The notes below the pieces were generated by a model. That model had not been told where the DNA came from. It was given only the letters and a program-made list of their open reading frames with translations, and ran no database searches. A stretch of DNA of 64,000 nt from Planctomycetota bacterium (GTDB lineage: Bacteria > Planctomycetota > UBA1135 > GCA-002686595), in assembly GCA_016872715.1 (NCBI GenBank), contig VGZD01000002.1, positions 1 to 64,000 of the forward strand, given 5' to 3'. Shown one piece after another: positions 36,048 to 44,615 of this stretch. Both the position numbers and the translations under genes were made by a program. Numbering within the stretch: position 1 is the first letter of the stretch; each line of letters begins with the position of its first letter.

Positions 36048-36085
36048 GCGAGCGGCGCCCCCCTTGACGGGGAGGCGCCGCTCGC
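36048..36085 (-). terminator. Hairpin terminator for the secreted protein gene
   Basis: GCGAGCGGCGCC and its exact complement (36074-36085) form a 12-bp stem, extended by CCCC/GGGG after a one-base bulge, with a TTGAC loop. It lies 45 bp downstream of the stop of the minus-strand gene ending at 36130 and is followed on that strand by CGTTTCT. It is a likely intrinsic terminator. Confidence 0.65.
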
Positions 36086-36129
36086 TTGAGCCTTGCGCAG
36101 GCGATCACGCGGATCGCTGCGCTAGCCGA

Positions 36130-37524
36130 TCACGGGCAGAGCGTGATTTCGAGGCCGTCCGACAGGTGCGTCGTCTTCGGGGCCGGCGGGTCGCGGAACC
36201 ACGCCTGGATGTCGAAGACGCCGCCAGCGGCAACCGGGAAGGCAGTCTGGGCCGCGAGGGCCGCGTTGATGTCGAGCGACATCGAGCCGTCGCACGCGCC
36301 CGCGGTGCCGCCGGTCGACTGGGTGCCCGAGCGGAGGGTCGGCGACTTGACGCACAGGAAGCTCGACGAGGTCGGGCTCCAAGCGCTCACGTTGCGCGCA
36401 ACACCGTAGAACAGGAGGCCCGTCTTGGCGCCTTCAACGTTGGTCGCGGACAGGATCGCCGCACCGGCGTTGCTGGCGCTGGGGATGCCGCTCGCGAGCG
36501 TCATCGTGGCGTTGCAACCGCTCGTCGTCGTGCCGGCCGTGCAGTAGTTGACGGCTTGAGCCGCGCAACCGCCGCAGGAACCGTTGTTGCCCAGCACCAT
36601 CCAGAACCCGGCGAAGGGGTTGCCCGGGGCGCCACCGAACCAGTAGCAGCCCGTGCCGCCGCTCGGAGCGGAGGGGCAGGACGTGCCCGGAGTCAGACCG
36701 CCACCGGCGATGTCGTTGTCGACGTTGATCCAGAAGGCGTCGTCGTTGGCGAGGCCCGAACCGCAGTTCGCGCCGCCGATCGGGTTCACGGCGCACGGGA
36801 TGTTGTACGTGCACGCGCCGGGGACCGTGGCGAAGGGCTCGCCGGAGAGCAGGATGCCCTGGTCGCCCGAGCCGGTGAGCACGTTGTCCATCTGCCACGA
36901 CCAGTTGAAGCGGTCGAGGTCGGCGTTGTTGTCGTAGATGCCGTCGGCGTCCGACTGCATGCAGAAGCCGGTGTTGCCGAGGTCAAACCCGACGATCCAG
37001 CACTGCAGGGCGCCGGTCGTCGAGCCACCCGGCATCGTGGCGATCGGAAGTTGGAACACGGTGCCCTGCGTCGAGAGCGCCGGGGGCATCGGGGCCGGCG
37101 GGAAGCCGCCGCACTGGCCGCCGAGCGAGTCGAAGAAGCCCACCTTGATGTCGACCGTGCCCAAGGCGGCCTTGGTGCAGTAGCCGACCTCGAAGTAGGT
37201 CACGTCGTTGTCGACGGTCGCACCCGTCGGAGCCGTACCGCCGACGCCGCCGGGGATCCGGCCTTCGTCGATGTACGTCTCGCAGTAGCCGGTGCCGGTG
37301 TAGAAACCGCCGCCGGTCCACGTGCAGGTGTTGTCGTAGATGTAGTTGGTGACGGCGCGGATCTGAGATTCGCGCGCGGTGCTCACCGGCTGGCCGGTGC
37401 GCAGGTTGATCACGGGGCCTTGCTGAATGGCACCGGGGATCGGGTAGACGTTGTCCACCTGTTGAGCGAAGCTCGAGCCGCACACGAGGGCGGCAGCGGC
37501 AACGATCAGGGTCGAACGGACCAT
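36130..37524 (-). CDS. Secreted protein of unknown function with recurrent C-terminal domain
   Basis: 464-aa secreted protein (signal peptide MVRSTLIVAAAALVCGSSFA, cleaved before QQVD). The middle is rich in Gly, Asn, Asp and Cys pairs and looks beta-structured; no family is recognised. From ~residue 330 comes YCTAGTTTSGC, then ATNVEGAKTGLLFYGVARN, CVKSP, AWFRDPP and a final ITLCP. This is the same domain as in the proteins at 33171 and 22693. AGGAG is 8 nt before the ATG at 37524 but only 2 nt before that at 37530, so 37524 is used. A hairpin terminator follows. Surface location is inferred. Confidence 0.8.
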   Translation of the reverse strand: MVRSTLIVAAAALVCGSSFAQQVDNVYPIPGAIQQGPVINLRTGQPVSTARESQIRAVTNYIYDNTCTWTGGGFYTGTGYCETYIDEGRIPGGVGGTAPTGATVDNDVTYFEVGYCTKAALGTVDIKVGFFDSLGGQCGGFPPAPMPPALSTQGTVFQLPIATMPGGSTTGALQCWIVGFDLGNTGFCMQSDADGIYDNNADLDRFNWSWQMDNVLTGSGDQGILLSGEPFATVPGACTYNIPCAVNPIGGANCGSGLANDDAFWINVDNDIAGGGLTPGTSCPSAPSGGTGCYWFGGAPGNPFAGFWMVLGNNGSCGGCAAQAVNYCTAGTTTSGCNATMTLASGIPSASNAGAAILSATNVEGAKTGLLFYGVARNVSAWSPTSSSFLCVKSPTLRSGTQSTGGTAGACDGSMSLDINAALAAQTAFPVAAGGVFDIQAWFRDPPAPKTTHLSDGLEITLCP

Positions 37525-37580
37525 GTACATGTCTCCTGAGAAGTGAGTGAGAAGGGAGGGAGAGAACCTCGGCTTCCAAG

Positions 37581-37608
37581 CCTAACGCGCCCTTGCGGAG
37601 AGCGTCAA
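37581..37608 (-). promoter_or_regulatory. Candidate promoter for the 36130-37524 gene
   Basis: On the minus strand TTGACG (37603-37608) is followed after 16 bp by GTTAGG (37581-37586), giving a leader of about 50 nt. The -35 is close to consensus; the -10 is weak. CTAG-containing stretches at 37618-37665 lie just upstream. Confidence 0.35.
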
Positions 37609-37767
37609 ACCGGATTCCTAGCAAACCTAGGAGGGACCTCCGCTCGGGTTAGTTCCCTACCCTAGCAGAAGTTTCCGGCCCACCGCGGTTGCGGAAGCCG
37701 GGCCCTCACCATCTCGACGGTATCACGCCCCGCGGGGGTGGGAAGGGGGGCGCGGGGATTTTTCTTG

Positions 37768-38868
37768 TCACGCCAGCTCGGAGCGCTTGCGGCCGCACGC
37801 CTCGCAGAAGCGCGCGTGCGCTCCGAGCGGCGCGCCACAGCCGGCGCAGAAACCCGCCGCGGCGGCGGTCATGGCCTCGCCGCAGGCGCCGCAGAACTTG
37901 CCGGGCGCGACCTGTGCGCCGCACTTGCCGCAGGTGACCTTGGCGCTCGCGGGCTCCCCCACCGGCGAACGCGGCGCCTGCATCATCTGCTGCGCCAGTC
38001 CAAGGCCGACGCCCAGCCCCGCGCCGCCGAGCAGTCCGCCGCCGGCGCCGAGCTCGCCGCCACCCTTGGCCATGCCTTCCCCCGCGCCCAGCATGGCCTT
38101 GCCGGCCGCAAAGCGCTGGAAGCTGTCCACGCCCCCCACGGCGCGCACGTAGGCGGCGTCCGTGTAGAGCTTCTTGAGGTTGACGGCATCGGGGTCGGAG
38201 ATCGCGACCACGAAGTTGCCCAGACGCGGGATGAGCAGCCCGTAGGAGGCGCAGTGAGCGCCGACGCCCGCGAGCACGTCGGCCTCGATCTCCTCCGTGT
38301 ACGCGCCCGACGTCACGTCGAGCAACGGCCACTTGTTCTTGACCACGAGCTCGGCGATGCGATCGCGGATGACCTTGAGCACCTGCTCGCGCATCCACGC
38401 CGAGACCTGCACCGGCGCGCCGGCACCCATGCCGACGAGGCCGACGATCAGGCGTTCGGGATCGCTCACGCGGAAGGAGAACTCGCCGTGCACCATCGTC
38501 TCGACCGGCACGCCCGACTTGGGGTCTTCGACGTGGCCGACGCGGCCGCCGAACTTCTGGCCGACCTGTTCGGTCATGCTCACGAAGAACACCTCGGCGA
38601 TGAACACGCGGCCACCGGTGAACGAATCGACGAGGTTGGAGAGGAAGGGCAGGTTGGCGCTGTCGAGGGTGTGGCGCCCGGGGCCGAGCGTCGCGACCAC
38701 CTTGCCGTCGCGGAAGAACACGCAGCGTTCGTCCGACTCGACGGTGAGCTGCGACTTCATCGGGATCGTCGGATCCGCGTGCTTCCAAACGATCTGCGTC
38801 TTGGCCTCGTCGGGCCGCGCGATCATCAGCTCGCCCACGCCGCGCTTCAGCCAGTCCATCACTCCCAT
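37768..38868 (-). CDS. SPFH/band-7 domain protein with C-terminal zinc ribbons
   Basis: 366-aa protein. Residues ~20-240 resemble the SPFH-type domain of virion-core-protein-like/YdjI proteins: RCVFFRDGKVVATLGPGRHT; DLDS-like FLSNLVDSFTGGRVFIAEVFF; and helix VKNKWPLLDVTSGAYTEEIE. A Gly/Ala/Met-rich linker (~265-300) leads to two short zinc ribbons with CGKCG...FCGACG and FCAGCG...FCEACG. It has no N-terminal membrane helix, so association with membranes would be through the SPFH domain or partners. Related proteins often sit in small stress or membrane-remodelling operons, but this gene is alone. Confidence 0.82.
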   Translation of the reverse strand: MGVMDWLKRGVGELMIARPDEAKTQIVWKHADPTIPMKSQLTVESDERCVFFRDGKVVATLGPGRHTLDSANLPFLSNLVDSFTGGRVFIAEVFFVSMTEQVGQKFGGRVGHVEDPKSGVPVETMVHGEFSFRVSDPERLIVGLVGMGAGAPVQVSAWMREQVLKVIRDRIAELVVKNKWPLLDVTSGAYTEEIEADVLAGVGAHCASYGLLIPRLGNFVVAISDPDAVNLKKLYTDAAYVRAVGGVDSFQRFAAGKAMLGAGEGMAKGGGELGAGGGLLGGAGLGVGLGLAQQMMQAPRSPVGEPASAKVTCGKCGAQVAPGKFCGACGEAMTAAAAGFCAGCGAPLGAHARFCEACGRKRSELA

Positions 38869-38986
38869 CGCATGCTCTCCTTGGTTCCAGATGTCGCGGG
38901 GGCTCGCGCGCCCCGCGGGTGCGCACGAGCGCGCGCCAGACCACCTACGCGCAACCTACGCCGATCTTCACTCGGCGCAAGACCGC

Positions 38987-39721
38987 TCAACGCACGCGCT
39001 CGTTGTTCTGATACAGGCCCGTGAAGCGCGCGTCCGGCGCGCCCTGCTCGTCGAAGAAGCGCCACGCCCCTTCGCGAGCGTTGTTCAGGAAGCTGCCTTC
39101 GGCCATCAGCTGCCCGTTCTCATGCCAGTACTTCCATGGCCCTTCGTTCTGCCCGCGGTGCAAGAGTCCCTCGTAGCGCTTGCGGCCGTTGGCGTGGTAC
39201 TCGACCCAGTCCCCCTCGCGCAGGCCGGAGGCGAAATCGCCCTCCCGCAGCAGCACGCCACGCTCGTCGAAGTAGCGCCAGTGGCCGCCGAGCTTGCCCT
39301 CGTCGTCGTAGGCGCCCTCGCAGCGCAGTTGCCCGTTCTCGAACCACGTCTTCATCGGTCCGACGCGCGTGGACGAGCCCGATTCGCCGAGGCGCTCACT
39401 GCGCTCGGTGAACAGACGTCCATTGGGATGGAACTCGCGCACGCGGACGAGCGCGCCGGGGCCTGCGTCGGCGGGTTCCTGCACGCGCGCGACCCCCGGC
39501 GTCACCACCGGTCGGTCGAGGGGCTCGAGCGGCGTCGAGTCGAGCGGCGTCGAGTCGAGCGGCGTCGAGTCGAGCGGCGTCGAGTCGAGCGAGGGGAGCG
39601 CGGGCGAATCGAGCGCGGTCTGCGTCGGAACGGGCGCGTCCGTGGGAGCGAGATCGGCCGGACCACAACCGACGGCCCAACAGCACGCCCACACTCCTGC
39701 AGCTCTTCGAAACCCGTTCAT
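38987..39721 (-). CDS. MORN/YwqK-like repeat lipoprotein with LDSTP repeats
   Basis: 244-aa predicted lipoprotein (MNGFRRAAGVWACCWAVGC, lipobox AVGC). A Pro/Thr/Asp linker containing LDSTP repeated four times (DNA repeat 39531-39590) spaces the anchor from a domain of about five toxin_YwqK/MORN_2 repeats (REFHPNGRLFTERSERLGES; YDDEGKLGGHWRYFDERGVL; EGPWKYWHENGQLMAEGSFL). It is a shorter paralogue of the protein at 21583-22644. It is probably exposed on the cell surface or in the periplasm; function unknown. Confidence 0.78.
   Translation of the reverse strand: MNGFRRAAGVWACCWAVGCGPADLAPTDAPVPTQTALDSPALPSLDSTPLDSTPLDSTPLDSTPLEPLDRPVVTPGVARVQEPADAGPGALVRVREFHPNGRLFTERSERLGESGSSTRVGPMKTWFENGQLRCEGAYDDEGKLGGHWRYFDERGVLLREGDFASGLREGDWVEYHANGRKRYEGLLHRGQNEGPWKYWHENGQLMAEGSFLNNAREGAWRFFDEQGAPDARFTGLYQNNERVR
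39531..39590. repeat. 15-bp x 4 in-frame tandem repeat
   Basis: Four exact copies of CGGCGTCGAGTCGAG inside the lipoprotein gene at 38987-39721 encode, on the minus strand, the pentapeptide LDSTP. The unit is a multiple of three, so copy-number change would only lengthen or shorten the linker. Confidence 0.9.
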
Positions 39722-39816
39722 GCCGCGCTCCCGTGGCCGCCCAGCCTAGCCGACCGCGGCGCGATTGCAGCCCACGTTGTGCGCATGGCGCCGCCGCCGC
39801 TAGCTTCTCGCGCTCC

Positions 39817-41928
39817 ATGGCCAGCCCCACGACGACGCCGCCCGCTCCCGCCCGAACTTCGCTGCCGCGCCTCGACGCCGGTGGAATCCAGCGACTCGAG
39901 TGGTTCCGGGCCGGGCTCGCGACGCCGGGCGCGACGGCGCGCCTCGCGCGAACGCTGCTCGAAGATCGGCGTCGGTCGGCCCCAGGGACGTTCCTCCAGC
40001 GCGAACCGGCGCTCACCAGTGAACCCCTGCCCGAGGGCAAGCTCACGGTCGAGGCCGAGTGGGACGGTTCCTGCCAGCGCGCGCTCGTCCGGCTCGGCGA
40101 GGCGGCGCACCTCTACGGCGGCGGATCCGCTGGCGGAGCGCTCGAACGCACGGGCGCGAGCCTGAGGCTGTGGGCGCGCGCAGGCAGCGAGAGCGAGAGC
40201 GAGGCCCCGCACGTGCACCCGATCGCGATCGCGCTGCGCGTCGATGGGAGCGCCCTCGCGGCCTTCGCCGACAGTGCGCGCGATGGACTGCTGCGCTTTG
40301 GCGACGCCGAGTTCGAGCTCACGCTCGAGGGTGAGCCGTTCGACCTGTGGCTGGTCGAGGGGCCCGACGTGCGCGCGCTCGCCTCCGCGTTGCGCGAGCT
40401 CCTCGGCGCCTGCGCGCTGCCGCCCGCGTGGGCGCTCGGTCCTCACAGCTTGGTGAGCGACGCCGCGAGCGCGAGCGCCGTGCTCGAGTACGCGCGCGAG
40501 CTGCGCGCTCGGCACCTACACTGCTCCGTGCTGCTCCTCGACGAGGCCTCGCTCGACCGCGGACGCCCGTTCACGTGGTCGCGCAGTGGTTTCCAAGATC
40601 CGGCGCGCACGCTTTCCGAGTTGCGCGAGCTCGGCTTTCGCGCGCTCGCGCCCCTCGAGCCCGCGCTCCCCGTCGGCAAGCACTATCCGGCCTACAAGAG
40701 CGGGCTGGACGGCGAGCACTTCGTCCTCGACGGCAAGGGTCACGCCCTGCGCGCGCGCGGCGCGCACGGCCCCAGTTCGTTCCCCGACTTCTCGCAGGCC
40801 TCCGCGCGCGGCTGGTGGACCACGGCGGTGGCGGAGCACGCGCGCAGCGGCTTCGAGGGGTGCTGGAGCGACGCGAACCTGCCCGACCTGCCACACGTGC
40901 CCGGCGGCACGCTCCCCGCCGAAGCGTTGCACCGCGGCGAGGGCGGCGGCTCGCATGGACGCTTCCACAACTCGACGGCTCGACAGTGGGCCGAGGCGAC
41001 CCGCGTTGGGCTCGCCAAGGCGCATCCGACCCAACGTCCCTACGTGCTCTCACGCGGCGGGGATCTGGGTTCGGCACGCAGTTGCGCGAGCGCCGTCGTC
41101 GCCCAGCGCGCCAGTTGGGAGGAGCTGCGCCGACAACTCGCGCGCGTGCTCTCCCTCCAGATCAGCGGCACGCCCACGGTCGGAATCGAGGTCGGTGCGC
41201 GCCACGGCACGCCCAGTCCCGAGTTGCTCGCGCGCTGGCACGAGCTCGCGGCGCTGCTGCCGTTCTCTCGCTCCGCGAGAGGCGCGCTGTTCGGCCACGG
41301 TCAGGAGGCCGATCGCGCGATCAAGACCGCCCTCGAACGCACGCGCCGCTTCCTGCCGACGTTCCTGAGCCTGATGATCGAGGCACACCGCACGGGCCTG
41401 CCGATCGTGCGCCCCCTGTTCTTCGCGGACCCCACGGATCGCTCCCTGCGCGAGATCGACGACCAGTTCCTGCTCGGCGACGACGTGCTGGTCGCACCCG
41501 TCCTCGCTCCGACCGCCACGCAACGGACCGTGGTGTTGCCCGCCAGCCCCAGTGGCGGCTGGTTTCTGTTCGACGGCGGGCGCGAGTTGCTGAGCGAGGG
41601 TCGATACACCGTGGAAGCGCCGCTCGGCCGCACGCCCATTTTCGTGCGCGCCGGTCGCATCCTCGTCACGAGCCCGGCCAAGCCGCCCTCGGCGGCGCAG
41701 CGCATCGAAGAGCCGGAGCTGCACGTCTACTTCGATCCGCGCCAGCGCGCGCAGGGCCTGATCCGCGAGGACGACGGCCCCAGCAGCGCGGACGGCGTTT
41801 CGACCACGGAGTTGAGCGCGCGCGTGGCGCGCGGTCGCGTGGTGATCGACGCGTTCGCCAACGGGGTCGAGGTCGTCGACCGCGGCTGGCACGTGCACGC
41901 GCACGGCCTCGCGCCGGTCAAGAGCTGA
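39817..41928 (+). CDS. GH31-like (alpha-glucosidase/xylosidase superfamily) protein with altered active site
   Basis: 703-aa protein with the domain order of GH31: N-terminal beta-sandwich (AHLYGGGSAGGALERTGASL), an (alpha/beta)8 barrel, and C-terminal sheet domains (LPIVRPLFFADPTDRSLREI; DDQFLLGDDVLVAPVLAPTA; LPASPSGGWFLFDGG). The nucleophile segment WxDMNEP reads W-S-D352-A-N-L-P, keeping the Asp. The usual acid/base WxGD segment reads VVAQRASWEEL, with no Asp. A catalytically weakened or diverged enzyme is inferred. No signal peptide from ATG 39817. It overlaps the convergent cheC-like gene by 11 bp. Confidence 0.8.
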   Translation: MASPTTTPPAPARTSLPRLDAGGIQRLEWFRAGLATPGATARLARTLLEDRRRSAPGTFLQREPALTSEPLPEGKLTVEAEWDGSCQRALVRLGEAAHLYGGGSAGGALERTGASLRLWARAGSESESEAPHVHPIAIALRVDGSALAAFADSARDGLLRFGDAEFELTLEGEPFDLWLVEGPDVRALASALRELLGACALPPAWALGPHSLVSDAASASAVLEYARELRARHLHCSVLLLDEASLDRGRPFTWSRSGFQDPARTLSELRELGFRALAPLEPALPVGKHYPAYKSGLDGEHFVLDGKGHALRARGAHGPSSFPDFSQASARGWWTTAVAEHARSGFEGCWSDANLPDLPHVPGGTLPAEALHRGEGGGSHGRFHNSTARQWAEATRVGLAKAHPTQRPYVLSRGGDLGSARSCASAVVAQRASWEELRRQLARVLSLQISGTPTVGIEVGARHGTPSPELLARWHELAALLPFSRSARGALFGHGQEADRAIKTALERTRRFLPTFLSLMIEAHRTGLPIVRPLFFADPTDRSLREIDDQFLLGDDVLVAPVLAPTATQRTVVLPASPSGGWFLFDGGRELLSEGRYTVEAPLGRTPIFVRAGRILVTSPAKPPSAAQRIEEPELHVYFDPRQRAQGLIREDDGPSSADGVSTTELSARVARGRVVIDAFANGVEVVDRGWHVHAHGLAPVKS

Positions 41929-42508
41929 CGGAAGCGGGCCCGTTTTCGGCGATCGACGGCAGCATCAGCCACGCGTCGAAGGCGGGGAACTCGTGCAGCG
42001 TGAGCGTGGCTCGCGCGAGCACGTGCTCTTCATCCGCCGCGCGCGGAAAAGCCGGTGCAACGCCGGGCTTGAGGCCCTGACAGCCCTCCGAGCGCGTGGC
42101 CGTGCGGCGCGGAAACAGCTCGCGGATGGCGCAGTCGAGCGAGCCACCCATGAGGTTGCCGACTTCGAGGAGCGCGTCCTTCGTGGCCCGCTCGAGGTCG
42201 CGGTCCTTGCGGCGCGCGGCGACCACGTCGTCGGCCATCATCATCAGATAGCACGCCATCGCGATCGAGTCGCCGAGCGGGACGAGCAGCGCGCCGTGCC
42301 GCAGCGTCCCATCGACGGTCACGCCGAGGCGGAACGCCACATGCACGACCTTCTCGCCCGCGATGCGCTGCCGCGCGCGCGCGACCTCGACCTCCCCGCA
42401 CGTGAGCGGGCGGTCGAGCAGCAGCGAGAGGTCCTCGGCGAGCTTGGCGAAGCACTGCGCCACCAGCTTTCGATCGGTGGCCTGCGGTTGCTCGAGCGTG
42501 TCGTGCAT
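41918..42508 (-). CDS. CheC/CheX-like chemotaxis phosphatase-type protein
   Basis: 196 aa, last gene of the che cluster. A helix resembling the CheC/CheX catalytic consensus (D/S-x3-E-x2-N) is seen as KDALLEVGNLMGGSLDCAI. This family removes phosphate from CheY-P or binds it. The N-terminal half contains strands EKVVHVAFRLGV and GALLVPLGDSIAMACYLMMM. It lies 12 bp downstream of the similar protein at 42521-43039. Residues for activity appear present but only one copy of the motif is clear. Confidence 0.7.
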   Translation of the reverse strand: MHDTLEQPQATDRKLVAQCFAKLAEDLSLLLDRPLTCGEVEVARARQRIAGEKVVHVAFRLGVTVDGTLRHGALLVPLGDSIAMACYLMMMADDVVAARRKDRDLERATKDALLEVGNLMGGSLDCAIRELFPRRTATRSEGCQGLKPGVAPAFPRAADEEHVLARATLTLHEFPAFDAWLMLPSIAENGPASVSS

Positions 42509-42520
42509 GCGTGGCTGCTC

Positions 42521-43039
42521 CTAGGAATTCGGCGCGCCCACGCGGCGCCACAGTTCCACCGAGAGCAGTCCCTCCTGCAGTCGATAGATGAGCGAGCCGC
42601 AGGCGGGACCGTCGCAGTGCGCGCCGGCGTCCTGCATGAACGGAATGCTGAGCTCGAACGCGCCGAGCGGGTCGAGCACCTGCGTCTTCACACGTCCCGT
42701 GACCATGTTGGCGCACTCCTTGAGCGCGTCGTTGACTTCGTCGATGGCCAGCGCCGTCTCTCCGTCGAGCATCAGCAGCCCGCGCGCGATGTCGTGGGCC
42801 CCCGCCGCCGTGCAACGCAGCACGACCTGCCCCGAGATCGCCCCGCGAAACTCGACCACCGCCTCGCGGTCGAAGCACTCGCGCGCTCCGGCGCGCGTCA
42901 CCGAGCCGACGGGGCTTCCGTTCTCGGCCAGCGCTTCGAACGCGCACACCATCGAGGTGAACACCTCGTCGACGGCGCGCTCCAAGGCGGCGAGCAGCTG
43001 CGCGTCTTCCGGCACCGCTTGCGTGGATGACTCAGCCAA
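42521..43039 (-). CDS. CheX-like protein (TTG start, coupled to CheY)
   Basis: 172 aa from a TTG at 43039 preceded by GGAGG with 6-nt spacing; the cheY stop TGA lies within the first codons, so the genes are translationally coupled. CheX/CheC family features: FRGAISGQVVLRCTAAGAHD, then AIDEVNDALKECANMVTGRV with the E...N pair of the phosphatase helix, and a C-terminal strand ending LSVELWRRVGAPNS. It probably acts on the preceding CheY. A longer frame upstream of 43039 is the cheY shadow. Confidence 0.77.
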   Translation of the reverse strand: MAESSTQAVPEDAQLLAALERAVDEVFTSMVCAFEALAENGSPVGSVTRAGARECFDREAVVEFRGAISGQVVLRCTAAGAHDIARGLLMLDGETALAIDEVNDALKECANMVTGRVKTQVLDPLGAFELSIPFMQDAGAHCDGPACGSLIYRLQEGLLSVELWRRVGAPNS

Positions 43040-43406
43040 GGTACGCCTCCAGCGCCGCGCGAATCGACTCCGGAGTGAAGGGTTTGGTGACGTAGCCATT
43101 CGCGCCGAGCGCGAGCGCGTTGTTCATCATCGCCTCACCGCCCTCGGTGGTGACCATGATCACCGGCAGCGCTTCCTTGGCGCGCGTGGCGCGCACCGCC
43201 TTGACCAAGTCCACACCGTTCATCTCCGGCATGTTGATGTCGGAGAGCACGAGGTCGATCTCCGGATCGCTCTGCAGGCGCGCCATGGCCTCGAGGCCGT
43301 TGCCGGCCTCGACCACGCTGGCGCAGGGGATCTCGGCCTGACGCAGGACTCGAGTGATGATCTTCCGCATCGTGGCGGAGTCGTCGACGATCAGGACCTT
43401 GTTCAT
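43032..43406 (-). CDS. cheY: CheY-type response regulator
   Basis: 124-aa single receiver domain. The acidic pair D8-D9 (IVDDSATMRKII), phospho-acceptor D56 (LSDINMPEMNG), signalling Thr (VTTEGG) and Lys (YVTKPF) are all intact. No output domain. The next two genes encode CheX/CheC-like proteins that could dephosphorylate it. It is separated by a 384-bp gap from cheR and may have its own promoter. Confidence 0.92.
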   Translation of the reverse strand: MNKVLIVDDSATMRKIITRVLRQAEIPCASVVEAGNGLEAMARLQSDPEIDLVLSDINMPEMNGVDLVKAVRATRAKEALPVIMVTTEGGEAMMNNALALGANGYVTKPFTPESIRAALEAYLG

Positions 43407-43790
43407 CGCCTAGGTGCTCTCGTTGCTGGGGTTCGCCTGTGGGCCTCGCCCGCGCGTCCGCGAAGTGCGGCCCGCGCTGCGATCGGCGTGAACCCTTGTC
43501 GGAGCCAGATGATTCACTTCTGAAACGTCGCCCCGAAAAACCTCAAGAAATCGGCCCGCATCGCCGCGGTGCGCGCAAACCCCACCGGTGCGGGCTCCAG
43601 GGACGAAACTGCTGCGCGCCTCTCGCTCGGGAGCGAAGTGCGACGGAACGCGCTCCGACCCGTCGCAATGCGGACCGCGCCATTTCGTCGCGCGCTCGCA
43701 ACACCACTCTCCGCCTGCTCCACGGGGGCTGCGCGGCCTCGACGAGGGTGGCTCGTGCGATTCGGGTGCCGACGGACTCCAAGCCCCGCT
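43407..43790. other. 384-bp non-coding gap between cheR and cheY
   Basis: Several frames are open but none shows a recognisable protein. On the minus strand, ACGTTTCAGA (43519-43528) lies 114 bp upstream of the cheY start. The 9-mer ACGTTTCAG also occurs 138 bp upstream of cheA (49042-49050). This suggests the second che unit has its own promoter region here. Confidence 0.45.
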
Positions 43791-44615
43791 TCAGGCGGAC
43801 TTGAGGCGATAGCACGCCGTGTGCAGGGTGTCCGACGCGAAGCTCTCATCGACGTTGATGGTCGTCTCGGCGGTTCCGAGGAACAGATAGCCGTCGGGTC
43901 GCAGCGCGCGGCGCATGTTGCTGAGGATCGAGCGCTTCATCGGCACGTCGAAGTAGATCATCACGTTGCGCAGCATGATCAGATCAAAGGGCCCCATCGA
44001 CGGGTAGGTGGGTGCCGCGAGATTGAACTCGCGCCACTCGATCGCCGAGCGCAGCCGCGCGTCGATCCGCCATTCGTGGCCCTGCTTGTGGAAGTACTTC
44101 ACGAGCAGCGGAGCCGGCAACCCGCGGTTCACTTCGAGCTGGCTGTAGAGCCCCTCGCGCGCCTTGGCGAGCACCTGCGTCGAGATGTCCGTGGCGAGAA
44201 ACTCCACGCGCCAGTTCTCGAGCTCCGGGAAGTTCTCGCGCAGCAACATCGCCATCGAGTACGGCTCCTGCCCGCTCGAGGCCGCGGCACACCAGATCGA
44301 GATGCGCTTCTCGTTGCGGCGACGCTCGATCAGCTCGGGGAACACCTTGCGCTTGAGGTGCTCGAACGGCTGCACATCGCGGAAAAACGACGTCTCGTTG
44401 GTCGTCATCGCGTCGATGACGCGCGTCAGCAGCGCAGGGTTGCGGCGTTGGCGCAACTCCGTCACGAGCAGCCCGATCGAGCCGAGCCCGAGCTGGTGCG
44501 CGACCGGCCCAAGGCGCGTCTCGACGAGGTACTCCTTGCCCGCTTCGAGCACGATGGCGGCCTCCGTGCGCACGACGTCGGCCACGTATTGGAAGTCCTC
44601 GGCGTTGATCCTCAT
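43791..44615 (-). CDS. cheR: Chemotaxis protein methyltransferase CheR
   Basis: 274-aa SAM-dependent glutamate methyltransferase that modifies chemoreceptors. An N-terminal helical domain (DFQYVADVVRTEAAIVLEAG) precedes the Rossmann domain with TTNETSFFRD, WCAAASSGQEPYSMAMLL, LATDISTQVLAKAREG and FDLIMLRNVMIYFD. All landmarks are intact and length is normal. The ATG at 44615 overlaps the cheB stop (TGATG), so both are coupled. Confidence 0.94.
   Translation of the reverse strand: MRINAEDFQYVADVVRTEAAIVLEAGKEYLVETRLGPVAHQLGLGSIGLLVTELRQRRNPALLTRVIDAMTTNETSFFRDVQPFEHLKRKVFPELIERRRNEKRISIWCAAASSGQEPYSMAMLLRENFPELENWRVEFLATDISTQVLAKAREGLYSQLEVNRGLPAPLLVKYFHKQGHEWRIDARLRSAIEWREFNLAAPTYPSMGPFDLIMLRNVMIYFDVPMKRSILSNMRRALRPDGYLFLGTAETTINVDESFASDTLHTACYRLKSA

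Noticed and set aside
37690..37767. Terminator for the SPFH gene
   Set aside because: A CCCCGCG/CGCGGGG stem with a ~16-nt loop is possible on the minus strand but too weak to call.
43514..43849. Minus-strand frame in the cheR-cheY gap
   Set aside because: Ser/Arg-rich composition, no family, and overlap with cheR in a different frame.
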